From NCBI GenBank assembly GCA_013423385.1, contig BLZA01000005.1, positions 824,502 through 888,501 of the forward strand: DNA of 64,000 nucleotides, read 5' to 3'. Below the pieces are notes generated by a model. It saw only the letters and a program-made list of their open reading frames with translations, ran no database searches and was not told where the DNA came from. Made by a program: the position numbers and the translations under genes. Each line of letters opens with the position of its first letter. Position 1 is the first letter of the stretch. Shown piece by piece: positions 12,214-24,441 of the stretch. The stretch is from Naganishia liquefaciens (taxonomy: Eukaryota > Basidiomycota > Tremellomycetes > Filobasidiales > Filobasidiaceae).

Positions 12214-14941
12214 ATGTCGCCACACACCCGCCGCACCCCGCCCATCCTCACGCTCCCATCAGAACTCCATCTCCTCATCGCGCTGCACCTCTACTCGCCG
12301 CTGCACCTCACGCAACAAGACCGCCTCACATGGAGCGTGTTCAGCACCGTCGACATGGATCCCGACAGATGGGCCGGGATGGATGCCCTGATTGCGTTTG
12401 CCGGCACATGCAGGGCCGTCCGATGTGCCGTGCGGTATCTGTTGTTTCGGTGTGTGAGGGTCCATGGGCTGCGTGAGGGGCGGTGGTTGATTCGTGCGTC
12501 GACGAACAAGAGGAGCGCGGATAGTAGGGGCAAGGCGGGGGCGAAGGCGGGGGCGGAGGCGGAGGCGGAGGCGGAGGCGAGGAGGCAAGCGACGGGCGAC
12601 GATTGGGGTCAGTATGTGCATTCGGTCATCCTGGACATGGCCATGTTCGATCCGGATCAGCAGCAGGTGCAGCTGGAGGACGAGGGCCGTGCGAATGGAC
12701 GAGGGGCAGAGTATGATGACGAGGACGAGTCGAGGCGTGGTGAGTTGACATTTGTTGGCGGGTTCGGCCCGAGCCGTGGCTAATCTTTTGGTTTTTTTTT
12801 TTCAGCCGTGTATACTCGCGTCGCTCGGTGGACGACGTCGGTGCAGACGCAACTAGCCCTGCCTCCGATGCAGAGCGCGGCCACGATTCCGGACACCGTC
12901 GTCGACGACCTCGCTGAGCGGCCTCTGGATATCATGCCCGACGACGCCGAGCGACAGGCATCTACTCAACCCAGCCCGGTACCGCCGCCCGTCGAAACGG
13001 ATGCAACCATGGCGCAAGTCTCGGTCAACGGAACAACTTGCGTCGAGCCCTTCTCGATGCAAGCGGCGTCAGAGTCGGCTGGCAGCAGTTCCGCGAGCGA
13101 GGATGATGAAGAGGATTGGGAATCGTTTCCCCTCACACCGCCACGCGTGCGCGATCCATGGTGAGAGCGGAAAGCGCTTGGTGAATCCATATCGGCTGAC
13201 AACAAGGGACACGGACTACACAGGAAAGAAGCCTCATTTCTCATCACGATGCTCACCCGGCTGCCCTCGCTGCATCACCTTTCCATCTTTGCCGACCCTT
13301 CAGACGACCTGACGCTCTCCCTCCTCTTCTCCCACCCGGCCATGCTCGCCATCGCCCCGCGCCTTCGCTCATTCGGTTGGCGACTGCGCGCATCACCGCC
13401 CTCGGCGTTGCGGGAATTCGATAATTCGACCATGTACGTCTCGATCCAGGGCTGGCTCCGGGAGTGCACGCGGCTCGGGTTCCTGGTGCTTGATAGTGAT
13501 ATCGAAAAGGAAGGCGTGCGCGAGGTCGACTTGGAGCGCGTGGTGGCGTGTCTTGGGGAGGGAAGGCAACGGACGATACGGCAAAGGGAACGCGGGGCGA
13601 GGCGCAGGAAGAGGCAGAGTCGTGTTTCAAGGCAGGACTCGGCGGCGCGGATGGGCGAGGTCGCGCTGGCAGGCAAGCGGAAATATGAAGATGTGGACGG
13701 GCAAGGAGGCCCCGGTGGATCGGGCAAACGGCCCCGGATGGAATCGACGACGTCGAATCAGCTCGTTCATCGCTCGATCTCGCGTCCAGACGTCGGTCCG
13801 TCCAGTTTGCGATCGCCTCGAAAGGAGACGGACGTCTCGACACCGAGCAACTTGTCCCTCATGCTCTGCGGACCCATCCAGGGATGGATACTCTCGCACG
13901 AAGCGGAAACCTGGGCCGCGGAAAACATGGACGATCTGCGAGCGTGGATGATGGAGACCAAGGCCAAGGTTTCGATGGACAAATCCAACGGGACGAATGA
14001 CTGTTCCGGTACGATGGACCGTCGAGGAAGGGGGTTGCTTAGTCCGGAATTCGGAGCCGCGTCCAGCCACAATAACGGCCATCGAGCATTCCGCGAATCC
14101 ATTCACACCGGCAACGCGCCCGGACCACTTTTGAGTCCCGTCAGCGTCCTCAGCAGCTCGTATTCTCCCGTCGTCTCCATCGGCGGCGCAAACGGACCCA
14201 ATGCCTACTTGCACCATCATCACGAACATTTCGCGCAACACGACTCGGACGGCATTCAGCCATACATTCACCAGATTGCGAGTACGCCGTATCAGCCTCA
14301 TTATGCCGGAATCGTGCCTTCGTACACGAGCAACGTTCCAGCGCCATCACCCACGGCCGTAGGGTATCCCGTTCGACCGGCATTGCGCTCCCATTCGCGC
14401 TCGCATACGCCACTTTCGGCTGCCGAGCGTCGTAGGGCGGCGTTGGAGAACCGTCCGCCTGTTTTCCTCGATGGTATCATCATGCAGTTTACGGGTATCA
14501 AGGAGTTGTTTGTCGATCGACCGGTGCGAGCGCCTTATGGCTCGGAAGAGGATACGCTGAGGTTCTTGGTGAGTCGGACGAGGCAAACGGTCTTGGAGGC
14601 GACTGACAATTTGACCCACGCAGTCTGTCGCGCTGATCCCGCTCATTCACCTGCCGGATCTGACATTGCTGCAGATCGGGGGATATCCAATGTCCGGCCA
14701 CAACCAGTTGATCGCCACCGAGCTCGTCGTCAACCTGTGTCCGAAGATTCTTCTTTGCGGATGGCTGGGGCTAGAGGGCGAAACCAATTGGTATGGCGTC
14801 TGGCGAGATCGAGGGAAGAAGGTGCACGTGGAAGATTACTGGGGTAGGGGGTTAGTGGAGCGGTATGCTTATGGGCTGAAGCCCATGGGGGACGGCGATC
14901 TCTTTGATCTTGAAGAGGAGCAGCAAGCGGTTGCGATGTAG
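12214..14941 (+). CDS. F-box/LRR-type hypothetical protein
   Basis: Four exons: 12214-12738, about 12806-13161, about 13224-14571 and about 14627-14941; all junctions keep phase. The start (MSPHTRRTPPILTLPSELHLLIALHLY) contains an F-box-like first helix (LPSELHLLIALHL). A GGCGGA hexanucleotide repeat near 12540-12580 encodes an Ala-Glu/Ala-Lys tract. Later parts contain LRR-like stretches (MLTRLPSLHHLSIFADPSDDL and LIPLIHLPDLTLLQIGGYPM), a basic segment RERGARRRKRQSR and a long disordered Ser/His-rich middle. If the F-box is real, the product would be a substrate adaptor for an SCF ubiquitin ligase; target unknown. The gene is about 830 residues, large for this class. Confidence 0.65.
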
Positions 14942-15279
14942 CAGGACCCGTCGGCTAGTTGGCGGTCTGATGGCGCAGTGACGTAGAAGTTCGATAGTCA
15001 TCTGTCTGGCTTTTGCAATCTATGGGAGGATCCAGCAAAGAACTCGTGGTTTATCATCAAAATGGGATGTAACGATCGCAAGTTGTCGCATGGTATCGAA
15101 GCACATGTCAGATTTAGCTTGATCTCGGATAGACTGCACTTGGACTGGCGGTGTTACAGTCGGGCCGAGCGATCGGGTTCATCACTACGCCGCGGTCAAT
15201 ATAGTTTGGCGGGACAGATCTGTTGAAGAACATTTTTTTACACATGTTTACAAGCCGGCGTAATGTCGCCATTTGGGCG
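14942..15279. other. Convergent intergenic region
   Basis: Lies between the 3' ends of the plus-strand F-box-type gene and the minus-strand hypothetical gene. Probably holds both transcription ends; nothing else seen. Confidence 0.4.
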
Positions 15280-16046
15280 TCACAATGTGGATGCACGCAA
15301 AGTTTTTGATCCTGCCGGCTTGATCTCTGAGGGCTGTACAACCGCACCGTCTGTCGAGAGCATCGCGAAGAGCCCTATATTTGGCTTTAGATATATCAAT
15401 ACATGCTCGTCTGCCGAAGTCAAAGAATCACCAACGAGGGATTGCGTCAGGGTCTCAAGCTGATCGGCACAGGACGACAGATTCACAAGTGTGACAGCGG
15501 CAATGGTGCTTCCGTCATCATCGAGAAGGTCGAATCGGTACTCATCAAGAACTCCTTCTGCAGCGATGCCTTGCGCCCCGCAAATCTTGTCAAACATCCT
15601 CCAAGCCTTACAAAGTGTCGTGATCTTTACGGTATGGGAGGCGATACGTGCATATTCGCCTGGGATCTAACGTCTAGGATCGATGGGGCGCGAGACTTAC
15701 CTTCCGTGATCATCATCCTTAGGAAGTCCCTTAAACTTCGGTTGAAACAAGCTGTGCCACCGCTCGGAATCCCAATATGAAGTGAAGCTCTTCTGTATTC
15801 GCAGCTTAGGTGCGAACCAGTCATCAAGCATGTTGTCCGACACTTGTTTGTAATATAAGCGCGAGGTTCAAAATTGAGCCGGTGAATGCGTCTGAATAAA
15901 AGGCAGAAGTCATACTCCTCGAACTGGTGTCTGTAATACAAACCAGTTATCGAACTTAGTTCGACCAGAGCTTCAAGCAGCATTTGAAAGAGCTCCAGAT
16001 AGGGGACTTGACCTGGCCAAAATCGTGATTTCGCGTAAGACGACAT
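15280..16046 (-). CDS. Hypothetical protein, multi-exon
   Basis: The last exon (about 15625-15280) is a long, natural-looking frame (AWRMFDKICGAQGIAAEGVL, DEYRFDLLDDDGSTIAAVTL, EHVLIYLKPNIGLFAML). A 76-bp intron (gtaagt...gtaaag) joins it to MLDDWFAPKLRIQKSFTSYW...FKGLPKDDDHG. Upstream, a frame beginning at 16046 (MSSYAKSRFWPGQVPYLELF) is plausible as exon 1, but I could not settle the introns between it and the second exon. No domain recognised and no signal peptide or TM segment seen. Confidence 0.5.
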
Positions 16047-16946
16047 GAACCTTACAAGGTGGCCAAGTTCCCGTGTCGTTCATTCTTGCGACTCTAGGAA
16101 CGTGGACACTGCTTGAACTGTGTAGTATATCGTTTGTGACGGGCAGAGATCTTTATACATTTGCGTGGCGACGAGGAGGAAATCTTGTGATTGCTGTCTT
16201 TTAGCTCATTCTCGCTGGAGTGAGCAAGCTCATCAGTACCTTGCGTTCCTTTCACCCTTTCTAGGCGTGGAGCGTGCTTGTCGTTAGCCACAACGGATTG
16301 ACAGCAATACTCAAAGCGAAGATCTGTGCATTGGCTGGAAAGTCCAGGACCTTGCCAGAGGGACTTTTTCGATGGCAAAGGATGTTTATCTTGAAGGGGG
16401 GTAATTCCGCTCAAGTATTCCTTCAATTCTCAGACTGGCCGAGAATAATTTACTTCGCAAGGTCCTCCCGCACTGCTCACATGATTACATTCGACTTATG
16501 TCGAATATCCAAGGTCAAAGGTTCAGCAGAGTACAATCTCGATGGCTTCACGTGTTCTTTTTCTCAAAAGGGGATAGAGCTCCGCGGCCTCAGCATGCTA
16601 ATACCTCCTAGATTTTCTTATGTGCTTCAGACTGAATTAAACGCTTGTATACTGATCCAAAGCCTTTCATGCATGCAACGCATCGCCATGATTCGTGTAG
16701 AAGCGTAATTAGAGCTAGAATTGCCCAAAAGTCTGAAAATCTGCATATTTCAGACTCGGCGCAATCCGATCGGCTTTGGCTCGGACGGTCGTGTTCTGAA
16801 CGCAGCCAGTGCTGATTCGCGTCAATTGATGATGTGCTTGCTTCCCCTCATGCTGCATTATAATCCAAGCATATTTAACTATCAGGTTGCGGCATCTGGG
16901 GCGGTGGAATCCCTGGACCGGCAGCGCAGAGATCACTGCCGAGAAG
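16047..16946. other. Intergenic region upstream of MED12
   Basis: About 900 bp with only short overlapping frames. The right end should contain the MED12 promoter. Nothing else could be supported. Confidence 0.4.
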
Positions 16947-19900
16947 ATGACTTCGACCCAAGAGGCTCAGCCAGCCGTCAAGGATGGCCTGGAGCCGATG
17001 GAGGTCGAGCAAGTAGGGCCTCCGGAATGGCGCTCGGTTCTCAACTTCAGCCATGACTTGGGTAATTCATGTGATTCTCCTGACAATCGCTTATCAACTG
17101 AAGCCCTTCTTTCTCAGGCTACCCGGATTTCTTCCCCTCACGTCCCGGATTCAATCAGCCGGAAGATGTTGTCACGCCGGTCAACGTGAGGCAAGGCTTT
17201 CAGGGAGCGAATGTTGTGGCTGCAGGTGTATGTCTGTCGAAAGTGGCTTGGTCGTGTATGGACTCATATCTGAGCAGGTCGAAAGCGTTTCGGTACACGC
17301 CGCCATTTTGGATCGATTGAAGAAGCAGAATATCTTCAAGAATGTGGATGCGCTAGCAATGGAGATACTGAACGCAAGGCGAGACAACGCTCCCAAATTT
17401 CCGTGAGCATCTTCTGTCATGTTATTAGACCAACACTGACGAGATTTCCGAAGCGAATCAACATATAAATTGCCAAACCGTGTCGTATACAATGAGACCA
17501 TGAAGAAATCCTTTCTAAACGATCTCGCTGATGAGCGGATACCACTAAATTCGCCCAAGTTTGCCAAGTCGGTACCGCACGGCATGAAGGGCCAGGATCT
17601 TCTGGAAATGCTGTGGACAAGGAGGATCGGGGTGGATCGTGCGGTTTGGCTGGTGCAGGTTCTAGGAGCGCATGACGTCGCAAGTCGCCAGCAAATGTTG
17701 CATAGCATCCAGGCTGACAAAGTCCATTCCAGCAAAATCTCCGCAAGGCTTATGATCCGATGAAAACACCATTCCCTCCGAATCAGCAATACTCCATTTC
17801 GTTTACCGAGGCTATCGTGGGATTTATGAACAAGCAGTTGGCGGAGTTCGTAATAGCGCCACAGAAAAACGAGAGCGGGAAAGCCTCAGCCAACCCCGAA
17901 ACCCTTCGAAAGCAGCTTTGGGCCGAAAAGTGGGATTACTCGTGAGGCTATCGAGACTCAGGACGGTTGACGGACAAGGGGGCTGATTCACGTTGCACTC
18001 AGACAAGAACTGCTTGGCGCGCTGTTCGAGCAGCATTTACTCGATCAGAGGACCTACGGCTTGTGGCTACGAGACTCTTTGCTAGGAACGCCATTTGCCA
18101 AATTGCCATTCATTCTGGATCAGTTGGGCAGATCGACGTCGCTGCTGTATGAAGATCTCATGATCGGAAGCTGTATCGTTGCAGCGGCGGTGAATAAGCT
18201 ATCAGAGGTAGGCTGTTCGTGTGAGACTTTTGGGAGAGCGCTGTTGACTTGGATCTTTGCAGGTTGTCCGGCACCGAGCACGCACGGCCCTCCAGTCTAT
18301 TGAGCGGCGATTGGTCGAGTTGGTCAGGGTATGTACCATCATTCCAAACAGCTGCGATATCTGATGCTGATGCTGTGGATACCACTTGCAGATCGCATGG
18401 TGTACAGACCCTCAACTGTTCTTTTTCCCTCATTATTGGCGCAAACAGGAAGCCTTGCTGCGCGAAGTTCTCCTCGGTTCCGGCGACTCAATTGGTCTTC
18501 GACAATTTGCAGCTGTCCGAGTCCGAAATCTACGTTCGCTCTGGAACAGGAAACAGCCAAGTCTAGGTGTTTCAGACCTGGAAAGGGCGCGGGAGGAAGC
18601 GTTGGGGGCACTTCCAGTAAGTGCGAATCCGCTTCTGAGACCCGGAACACTGATCCCACCTTTCGAAGCTCCTAGAACACTACGAAGCGGCTCATAGCCT
18701 CGCACAGCTGACTCTCAGATATTTTCTTTCCAGCAAACAAGAAATCGCTCTCGAATTTTTGCGAAGCAAATTTGATGTCCTCCTGGATTGGAGCATCAAG
18801 CGTTATTCTATCTCGACTCATCGCCCTTATCTCGCTGCCGCATTGATCGAGGAAGCTCTAAGGCAGCCCGGAGTGTTCAAGGTAACACAAGACAGCTGGA
18901 TCGAGTCCTACTTGTTCAACTGGATCGATCATGCATGCGAGGCTTTTACCGGCGATATCGCGGATGCCGCTCGAACGCTCGTCGCGGAATTCTTTAACCG
19001 CGAAATCGTTTCCTTTGACGCCTATCTTGCCCGTAGTATGGCGCTTGGCAGAACTTTTCGACATTCGACACCAACAAACAGTGTTGGCAAATTCCTCGAC
19101 TTTATCAACAGTTTACAGCTAGTCAATCTGTCCCAATCTGCCATCACCCTCCAGAGGAATATTACTCATGGTTTCGATAATGAACATGCCCTCGAAGAGT
19201 ATGAACGCCAACGCCAGCAGGCTTTGGGTTGCTACTTGGATCAGTCTCAAAAAATCGATACGGCAAAATCCCTTCAAGACTGCATACTCGATGACGTTCC
19301 CGCAATCCTACTGGAGCAGAAGGAATTTCCTTCGTTCAATCGATGTTGTCACCTTCTTGGCGAGTTTCTGCCTGTACCTATGACTCTGGACTCCGCACTG
19401 GTAACAATCAGGCTTTATTTACTGGTACACGTCCTGGAACGTCGTAAAGACTATCGGCTTTTGGTCGAGCTTTTAGATACTCAATGGCGCAGGCTCGGAC
19501 TTGCGGTGTCGAAGCCTGTCGCAGAAGCTATCCAACGTCACGGTTGCCTCATTTCGTGCTTTCGTGACGAGCGCCCGGAATTGTGCGCAGCACTTTTTCA
19601 ATTCGCCAAACAGCCGCCATCGACCAGGCCCAACCATATGACATTTGCGGATATCAACCGGAAGCCAACGACATTGCGCCTAAATCTCCCCGAGACGTTG
19701 GAAAAGCTGCGCTCGGCGTCTGATACCCAGCTCGACCAGGAGACTATCGCCAATCTATGGAAGTCATCTCTGGATTCGGCCTCCTTGCAAACAGACCCAG
19801 ATGTGAAAAACGACACGGTGTCGATATTGGCTCAGATTTGGCGAAACGTTGCTCATTCGTCCCTGCCGGCTTGGAAAGCCCACCTCGCTTCATGGGTAGT

Positions 19901-21673
19901 GGATGACCCTTCGGACTCTGCTCTGTATCAGGCAACGTCCGAGTTGGGCGTACAGCTCGTTGTGCATGGTGTCATTGAGCCAATATGGCTTTTGGAGAAA
20001 CTTGTATACCCACATCTCGACTCGCCGACGCAAATGCAACAAAACGGGAATCATTTGCAACAGGTGGCGATACTCTGCATTCGTATCTTGGCAGCTGACA
20101 ACGTTCATATACGCAACATGGAGGACATGGTCTTCCGATCCGCGGTCTCTGCTAAGCCCATCATGGCTGGCTACGGGAACCCTCCAGCGATGACAGCATT
20201 CCTTCAGCACTTGCCATGCATGCTGTTGCTGGCGGACCAACTTACTTCCGAAGTCTGTCCGCATGGCGTCGAGGCAATTGTTACATCGCCTCGTATTAGA
20301 GAACTTGTCATGCGGCACGAGAACCGGATCAAGCACGCATTCACGAGAGTCTTGACGGAATGGCCGGAGAGGCGGGCTTTTTGGACTTCGTCACTAAGTC
20401 TATTGCTGGCCAACTCCAAGGAAGGTTTGTAAGCATACTTTGAACACTTGATCGCCTGCTGATCCTCGTCAATCGTTGGCAGAAGGGACTACACCCGATA
20501 TAGCTAGCACGGACTGGCGCGAATTGGCGACGTGCGCTCCTGGTTCACAAGACACTGTTTCGGACGCAGACCTACGTCTCTCGCTGCCACAGGCCAAAGC
20601 TATTGTGGATGCCGCGTCTCGCCTCATTCTGAGCGGATCCATTTCGATGTGGTGGAAAATGTGCGCGTCTCCGCCACAGCAGGAGGTGTTTCTGGTGGGT
20701 TCATTCGTCTCTGTATCGCTTTCTTGGCTTATTCTGATTTTCATCAGCTACACATTGCTGCTTGTACGCTCATCTTTGACGCGATATCTTCGGAGGGCAT
20801 TGTTACGCGGGAGGCGCTCCGGCAGATTGAGTCTTATTGTTTCGTAATGGAGATCGCTCGGTCTGTACAGCCCGCTCTGGAGGCTCTCTCACCAGACCAT
20901 GTCGATACTCACTGCGGGATTTTGCAAGACCTGGTAGTACGGGTAGAAGGTTTAGTCCGACTGATCCCGGTGGATCTGCTCGAACGTCTCATTTGTTTGA
21001 TGACTAGTGTGATCTGCTTTGCTGCGGACACCGACCATGCCGAGACACAATTGCGATTGTTGCGAATCATAGACTCGTCCGTGCACGCCGACGCCGAGTG
21101 GGCAATAGATTTCATGCTTTTGCACTTTCAAGGTGAGCCTTGCTTCGTAAGGCCCAGACAGCTCTGACAACGCTCTGTTCAACAGTAATGCGGCCTGATA
21201 AGCGCGCACAGCTTCTTCTCTGGCTCGAGGGATCAACCTTGATAACCAAGCCCGCCTCTCGACGGTATCTGGCAGTGAGCGAAAGTAACTGGGAAGCACC
21301 GCCCGTTGATACCGAGCCCAACGGTTATCCACCACATCGTCGGTCTTTCACCCGACTCACTGAGCCGACCAACAACGGCTCACTATCACTCTTGCAATTC
21401 GGGGCCGTTCTGACTGGAGACCGCTGTGGATCGGTCGATAAACAAGGTCCCTGGTCGCAATTTGTTTCGGAACGGGACGTCGGCATCAATCCGACAGGCG
21501 AGTCATTCTATCTCCGGAACTCGGTATCGGGCTTGAGTAGGTTGGACGATGACGGTATGCGAGAGCAGCAGGATGTCGGAGTCGAAGAAGAAATGACAGA
21601 GGTCACTCAAGTCCCGGAAACAATTTCGCCATCGCGACCGAAACCCCGCAAGCGTGTCAAACTGGACGATTGA
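16947..21673 (+). CDS. MED12: Mediator complex subunit 12 (Srb8)
   Basis: About ten exons separated by ~50-60-bp introns. The first ATG in frame is 16947 (MTSTQEAQPAVKDGLEPMEV); stop at 21671-21673. The N-terminus carries the Med12 signature YPDFFPSRPGFNQPEDVV. The Med12 domain follows: SFLNDLADERIPLNSPKFAK, SVPHGMKGQDLLEMLWTRRI and VDRAVWLVQVLGAHD. Later come the helical Srb8 segments EQHLLDQRTYGLWLRDSLLG and FFFPHYWRKQEALLREVL, and a 560-codon exon (about 18712-20430). The C-terminus ends in a basic peptide PKPRKRVKLDD, a likely nuclear localisation signal. Med12 activates CDK8-cyclin C in the Mediator kinase module and links it to MED13, mainly for gene repression. The intron near 17655-17715 could use a GT or a GC donor. 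Expected partners (MED13, CDK8, CycC) are not in the window. Confidence 0.9.
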
Positions 21674-21723
21674 TTCATACACGATTTGTACTAGAACATT
21701 GTTACAGCCTAGTCGTGACTATA

Positions 21724-24207
21724 TCAACGCTTTCGCTCCGCCTTCCATTTCACAATTTTGGGCATGTACTCGACCCGCGTCGTCACGCCTGCGTCGGGAT
21801 CCTCGTCGTCCTCTTCATGCACGACTCGGCCGCCCTTTTGCTTGATTATCTTGCTGCCTTTGCCGTTCATCATACCACGCTGTACTTCCATATGACGTTG
21901 GACACCGCGCAGCTTGGCAACACGCTCGACTCGACCCATGAGCTCGGACAAGAGGCGTTTGCGGTGCAGCTACAATGGCGTGAGCGCAATGTTGATGATA
22001 GAGGAAAGCACGGCGGACATACCTTGGCCTGCTTGATGAGCGCCTTTTCCCGCTCGGCCTGTCTCTCTTCGAAACGCTTGATGGCGTCCTCGCTCGGCGT
22101 AGCGGGCGCCGCTTGAGCTTTCTTGCCCTTTTTTGAGGGGTCTTTCCAGCCGAAGTCTTGCGATGCGGAGGCTAGCGGTGTTGATCTCAGAGAGGTCGCT
22201 TTAACGGACGGTGTGCGCTCGTACGTCAATACTGGAGACGATCAGCTTCAGTCTCGCCCCTGTGCTCTTTGGCCTACTCACGCTCGTCTTTGTCGTCTGT
22301 AAAGATGATGTGCCCGACGTTGGCTCCTTCGACCTCTTTTCCCTTTCCCTTGCTCGGCTTCGGCAGCGAGATGACGCCTGTGGCCAGCAATTGCTCCACT
22401 TCGTCGTCCTCCTCGTCCGTCTCCATGCCGTCTTCCTCGTCGAGATCGCTCCACCCGCCTGCATCAGAATCGCCGTCGGATCCTTCTTCCGCCGGTGGAA
22501 TCAAGTCGGCCAGCGCATGAAGTTGTTCCTTGATTGCTGCGATTTTCTTTGGCGGACAAAGAGGGCCGTCAACGCCTAGCGTTGCAGAAGCCAAAAGCAA
22601 CTTACGCTCTCGTCCGAGGAGATTTGGGTACGAATGTAGCCTGCGTCCTGCGTTTTCAGAAGCTTGACCATGTCCATCGGAAGGGCTTCATTGCCGCGCG
22701 ATTGGATGTGGATTCCTTGCTGCGAGTTGAGGTGATTAGCATTGTCGGCGATTCAGGTCACTGACGGCATAAGAATTCTCTTGTCCCCCGGGTTCTCACG
22801 GCGAGAGCGGCCTTGACACCGGACGACTCTGCGCGGCGATTTTCCCGAGCTTCGCGACGATTTTCGGGCTGGAGTCCTTTCCTTTCGCGCGCGAATTGAC
22901 GCCCTTGCGAGCACCGAGTATTTTCCGTCGACCGACGCATCGTTCAGCACGCGCGTTGAGAGAAGTACCCCTTTACGCTGGCAGAGTCCCCGAGGCGATA
23001 ATGGTCTTGATCTCTTTTAGGGTGACACAGCGAGTTTTGTTGCTTATGTACAGCGTTCCGTGATGGTCTCTGCCGCGCGTGTAGTCTTCATGCAAACGGG
23101 AGTCCTTGCCAATGGCGGCAGGCATCCGGCCCGCGGCTTTTAAGCAGAAAGCTGGCCCCGCACGGAATTCTGCCTTGTCGGTCGCTCGGAGAATCCTTGC
23201 CTGCGGCGCTAGTATTCTCGATCCGCTCGAAAGGATGTGCTCTCACCCGCGCGCTATAGGAGGTGTTCTCGCTGACGCTCGATGGGTGTTCCCGCTCCGC
23301 TCGACGGGAAGGGTTCTCGCTCTGCTCGACGGGAGGGGTTCTCGCTCCGCTCGATGGGAGGGGTTCTCGTTAGCGCTCGGGGTTATTCTCGGCCGTCCTG
23401 CGACGGCCTCGATGTATCCTTGCCTGCGGCGCTGGTATTCTCGCTCCGCTCGATAGGAGGTGTTCTTGCTCCGCTCGATAGGAGGTGTTCTCGCTCCGCT
23501 CGATAGGAGGTGTTCTCGCTCCGCTCGATAGGAGGTGTTCTCGCTCCGCTCGATAGGAGGTGCTCTCGCTCCGCTCGACGGGAGGGGTTCTCGCTTCGCT
23601 CGATAGGAGGTGTTCTCGCTGACGCTCGATGGGTGTTCTCGCTCCGCTCGACGGGTGGGGTTCTCGCTGGCGCTCGGGGGTATTCTCGGCCGTCCTGTCA
23701 GGGCCTCGATGTATCCTTGCCTGCGGCGCTGGTGCTCTCGCTCCGCTCGAGGGTATTCTCGGCCGTCCTGCGACGGCCTCGTGCCTGCGGCGCTGGTATT
23801 CTCGCTCCCTTCGGTCGCTCGAGCTTTTTTCTCGGCCATCCTACGACGGCCTCGTGCCTGCGGCGCTGGTATTCTCGCTCCCTTGGGCCACTCGAAGAGA
23901 TGCTCGCTTCGCTCGCCGCTCTACGCACCTTTGTCTTCCCCTTGACCATCCCCCAATAAAACTCATCCTCATTCCTGAGCGCCACCTTTTCCCTCAAATT
24001 CCTCAACCGATTCTTCTTGCTCTTGTAGTCCCTCGCACGCAGCACATAGTCCTTGTGTTTTTCGAGCAAGCCGAGCTTTCTTCGTGCGGCGGGCTGGGCG
24101 CGTTCCTTGTGGTTGCGGCGGTGGACCGAGTCTGTGCCGCCGAGAGGATGTCAGCGTGCGTCTCTTTGGCTGTCCTGTTACTCACTGCGGATGGATGAGC
24201 CTGCCAT
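21724..24207 (-). CDS. UTP11: U3 snoRNP-associated protein Utp11
   Basis: Start ATG at 24207-24205, stop TGA at 21726-21724. Exon 1 is tiny (MAGSSIR) and joins in phase to [20 protein letters not shown], then [20 protein letters not shown] and [20 protein letters not shown], the conserved Utp11 N-terminal half. A 1,209-bp intron (22720-23928) follows. The next exon [20 protein letters not shown] continues the family pattern ([14 protein letters not shown]). Then come an acidic region ([20 protein letters not shown]), [14 protein letters not shown] and the basic tail [13 protein letters not shown]. Utp11 belongs to the small-subunit processome in the nucleolus and is needed for 18S rRNA maturation. 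The acidic insertion makes it longer than yeast Utp11 (about 250 residues). Only 50 bp separate it from convergent MED12. Confidence 0.9.
23225..23920. repeat. Minisatellite of ~25-bp units in UTP11 intron
   Basis: Imperfect direct repeats of a 25-bp unit beginning TTCTCGCTCCGCTCGA and ending (T/C)AGGAGGTG or GGGAGGGG. Five almost identical units lie in a row near 23444-23570, with diverged or shortened units on both sides. A second motif, GGCCGTC-CTGC-GACGGCC followed by CTCG...TGCCTGCGGCGCTGG, recurs four times (near 23390, 23689, 23761 and 23834). The tract lies wholly within the long UTP11 intron. Confidence 0.9.
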
Positions 24208-24441
24208 GGTGGATGGTGGATGGATGAATGAATGCACAACTGCCAACCCCTCTACTGCCCCCCCCTTTGCCTTGATCGACCACCCGCCTTGTTCCTCCTC
24301 GAGCTCGTCGTCTCCAACTTCTTTTGCTTCCGCGTATCACGTGATCTCGGGCCGGCCCGGTCGCCCAAGCCGAGCGACCATGCGAGCGTGTGCCGAGGCA
24401 AGAGGGTTGGCGGGGACAGCGTACATAGGAAGCACGAGGCC
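24208..24441. promoter_or_regulatory. Shared divergent promoter, UTP11 / quinone reductase
   Basis: Only 234 bp separate the two start codons, which point away from each other, so both 5' UTRs and promoters must lie here. No specific factor site could be assigned. Confidence 0.55.

Noticed and set aside
16887-16946. MED12 start 20 codons earlier
   Set aside because: The codon there is TTG, and the first in-frame ATG is 16947.
23243-23839. 198-codon minus-strand frame of Arg/Ser/Glu-rich repeats
   Set aside because: It is the translation of the minisatellite in the UTP11 intron and lacks stops because of GC-rich repetition.
23225-23920. CRISPR-like direct repeats
   Set aside because: Units are contiguous with no unique spacers, in a eukaryotic intron; this is a minisatellite.
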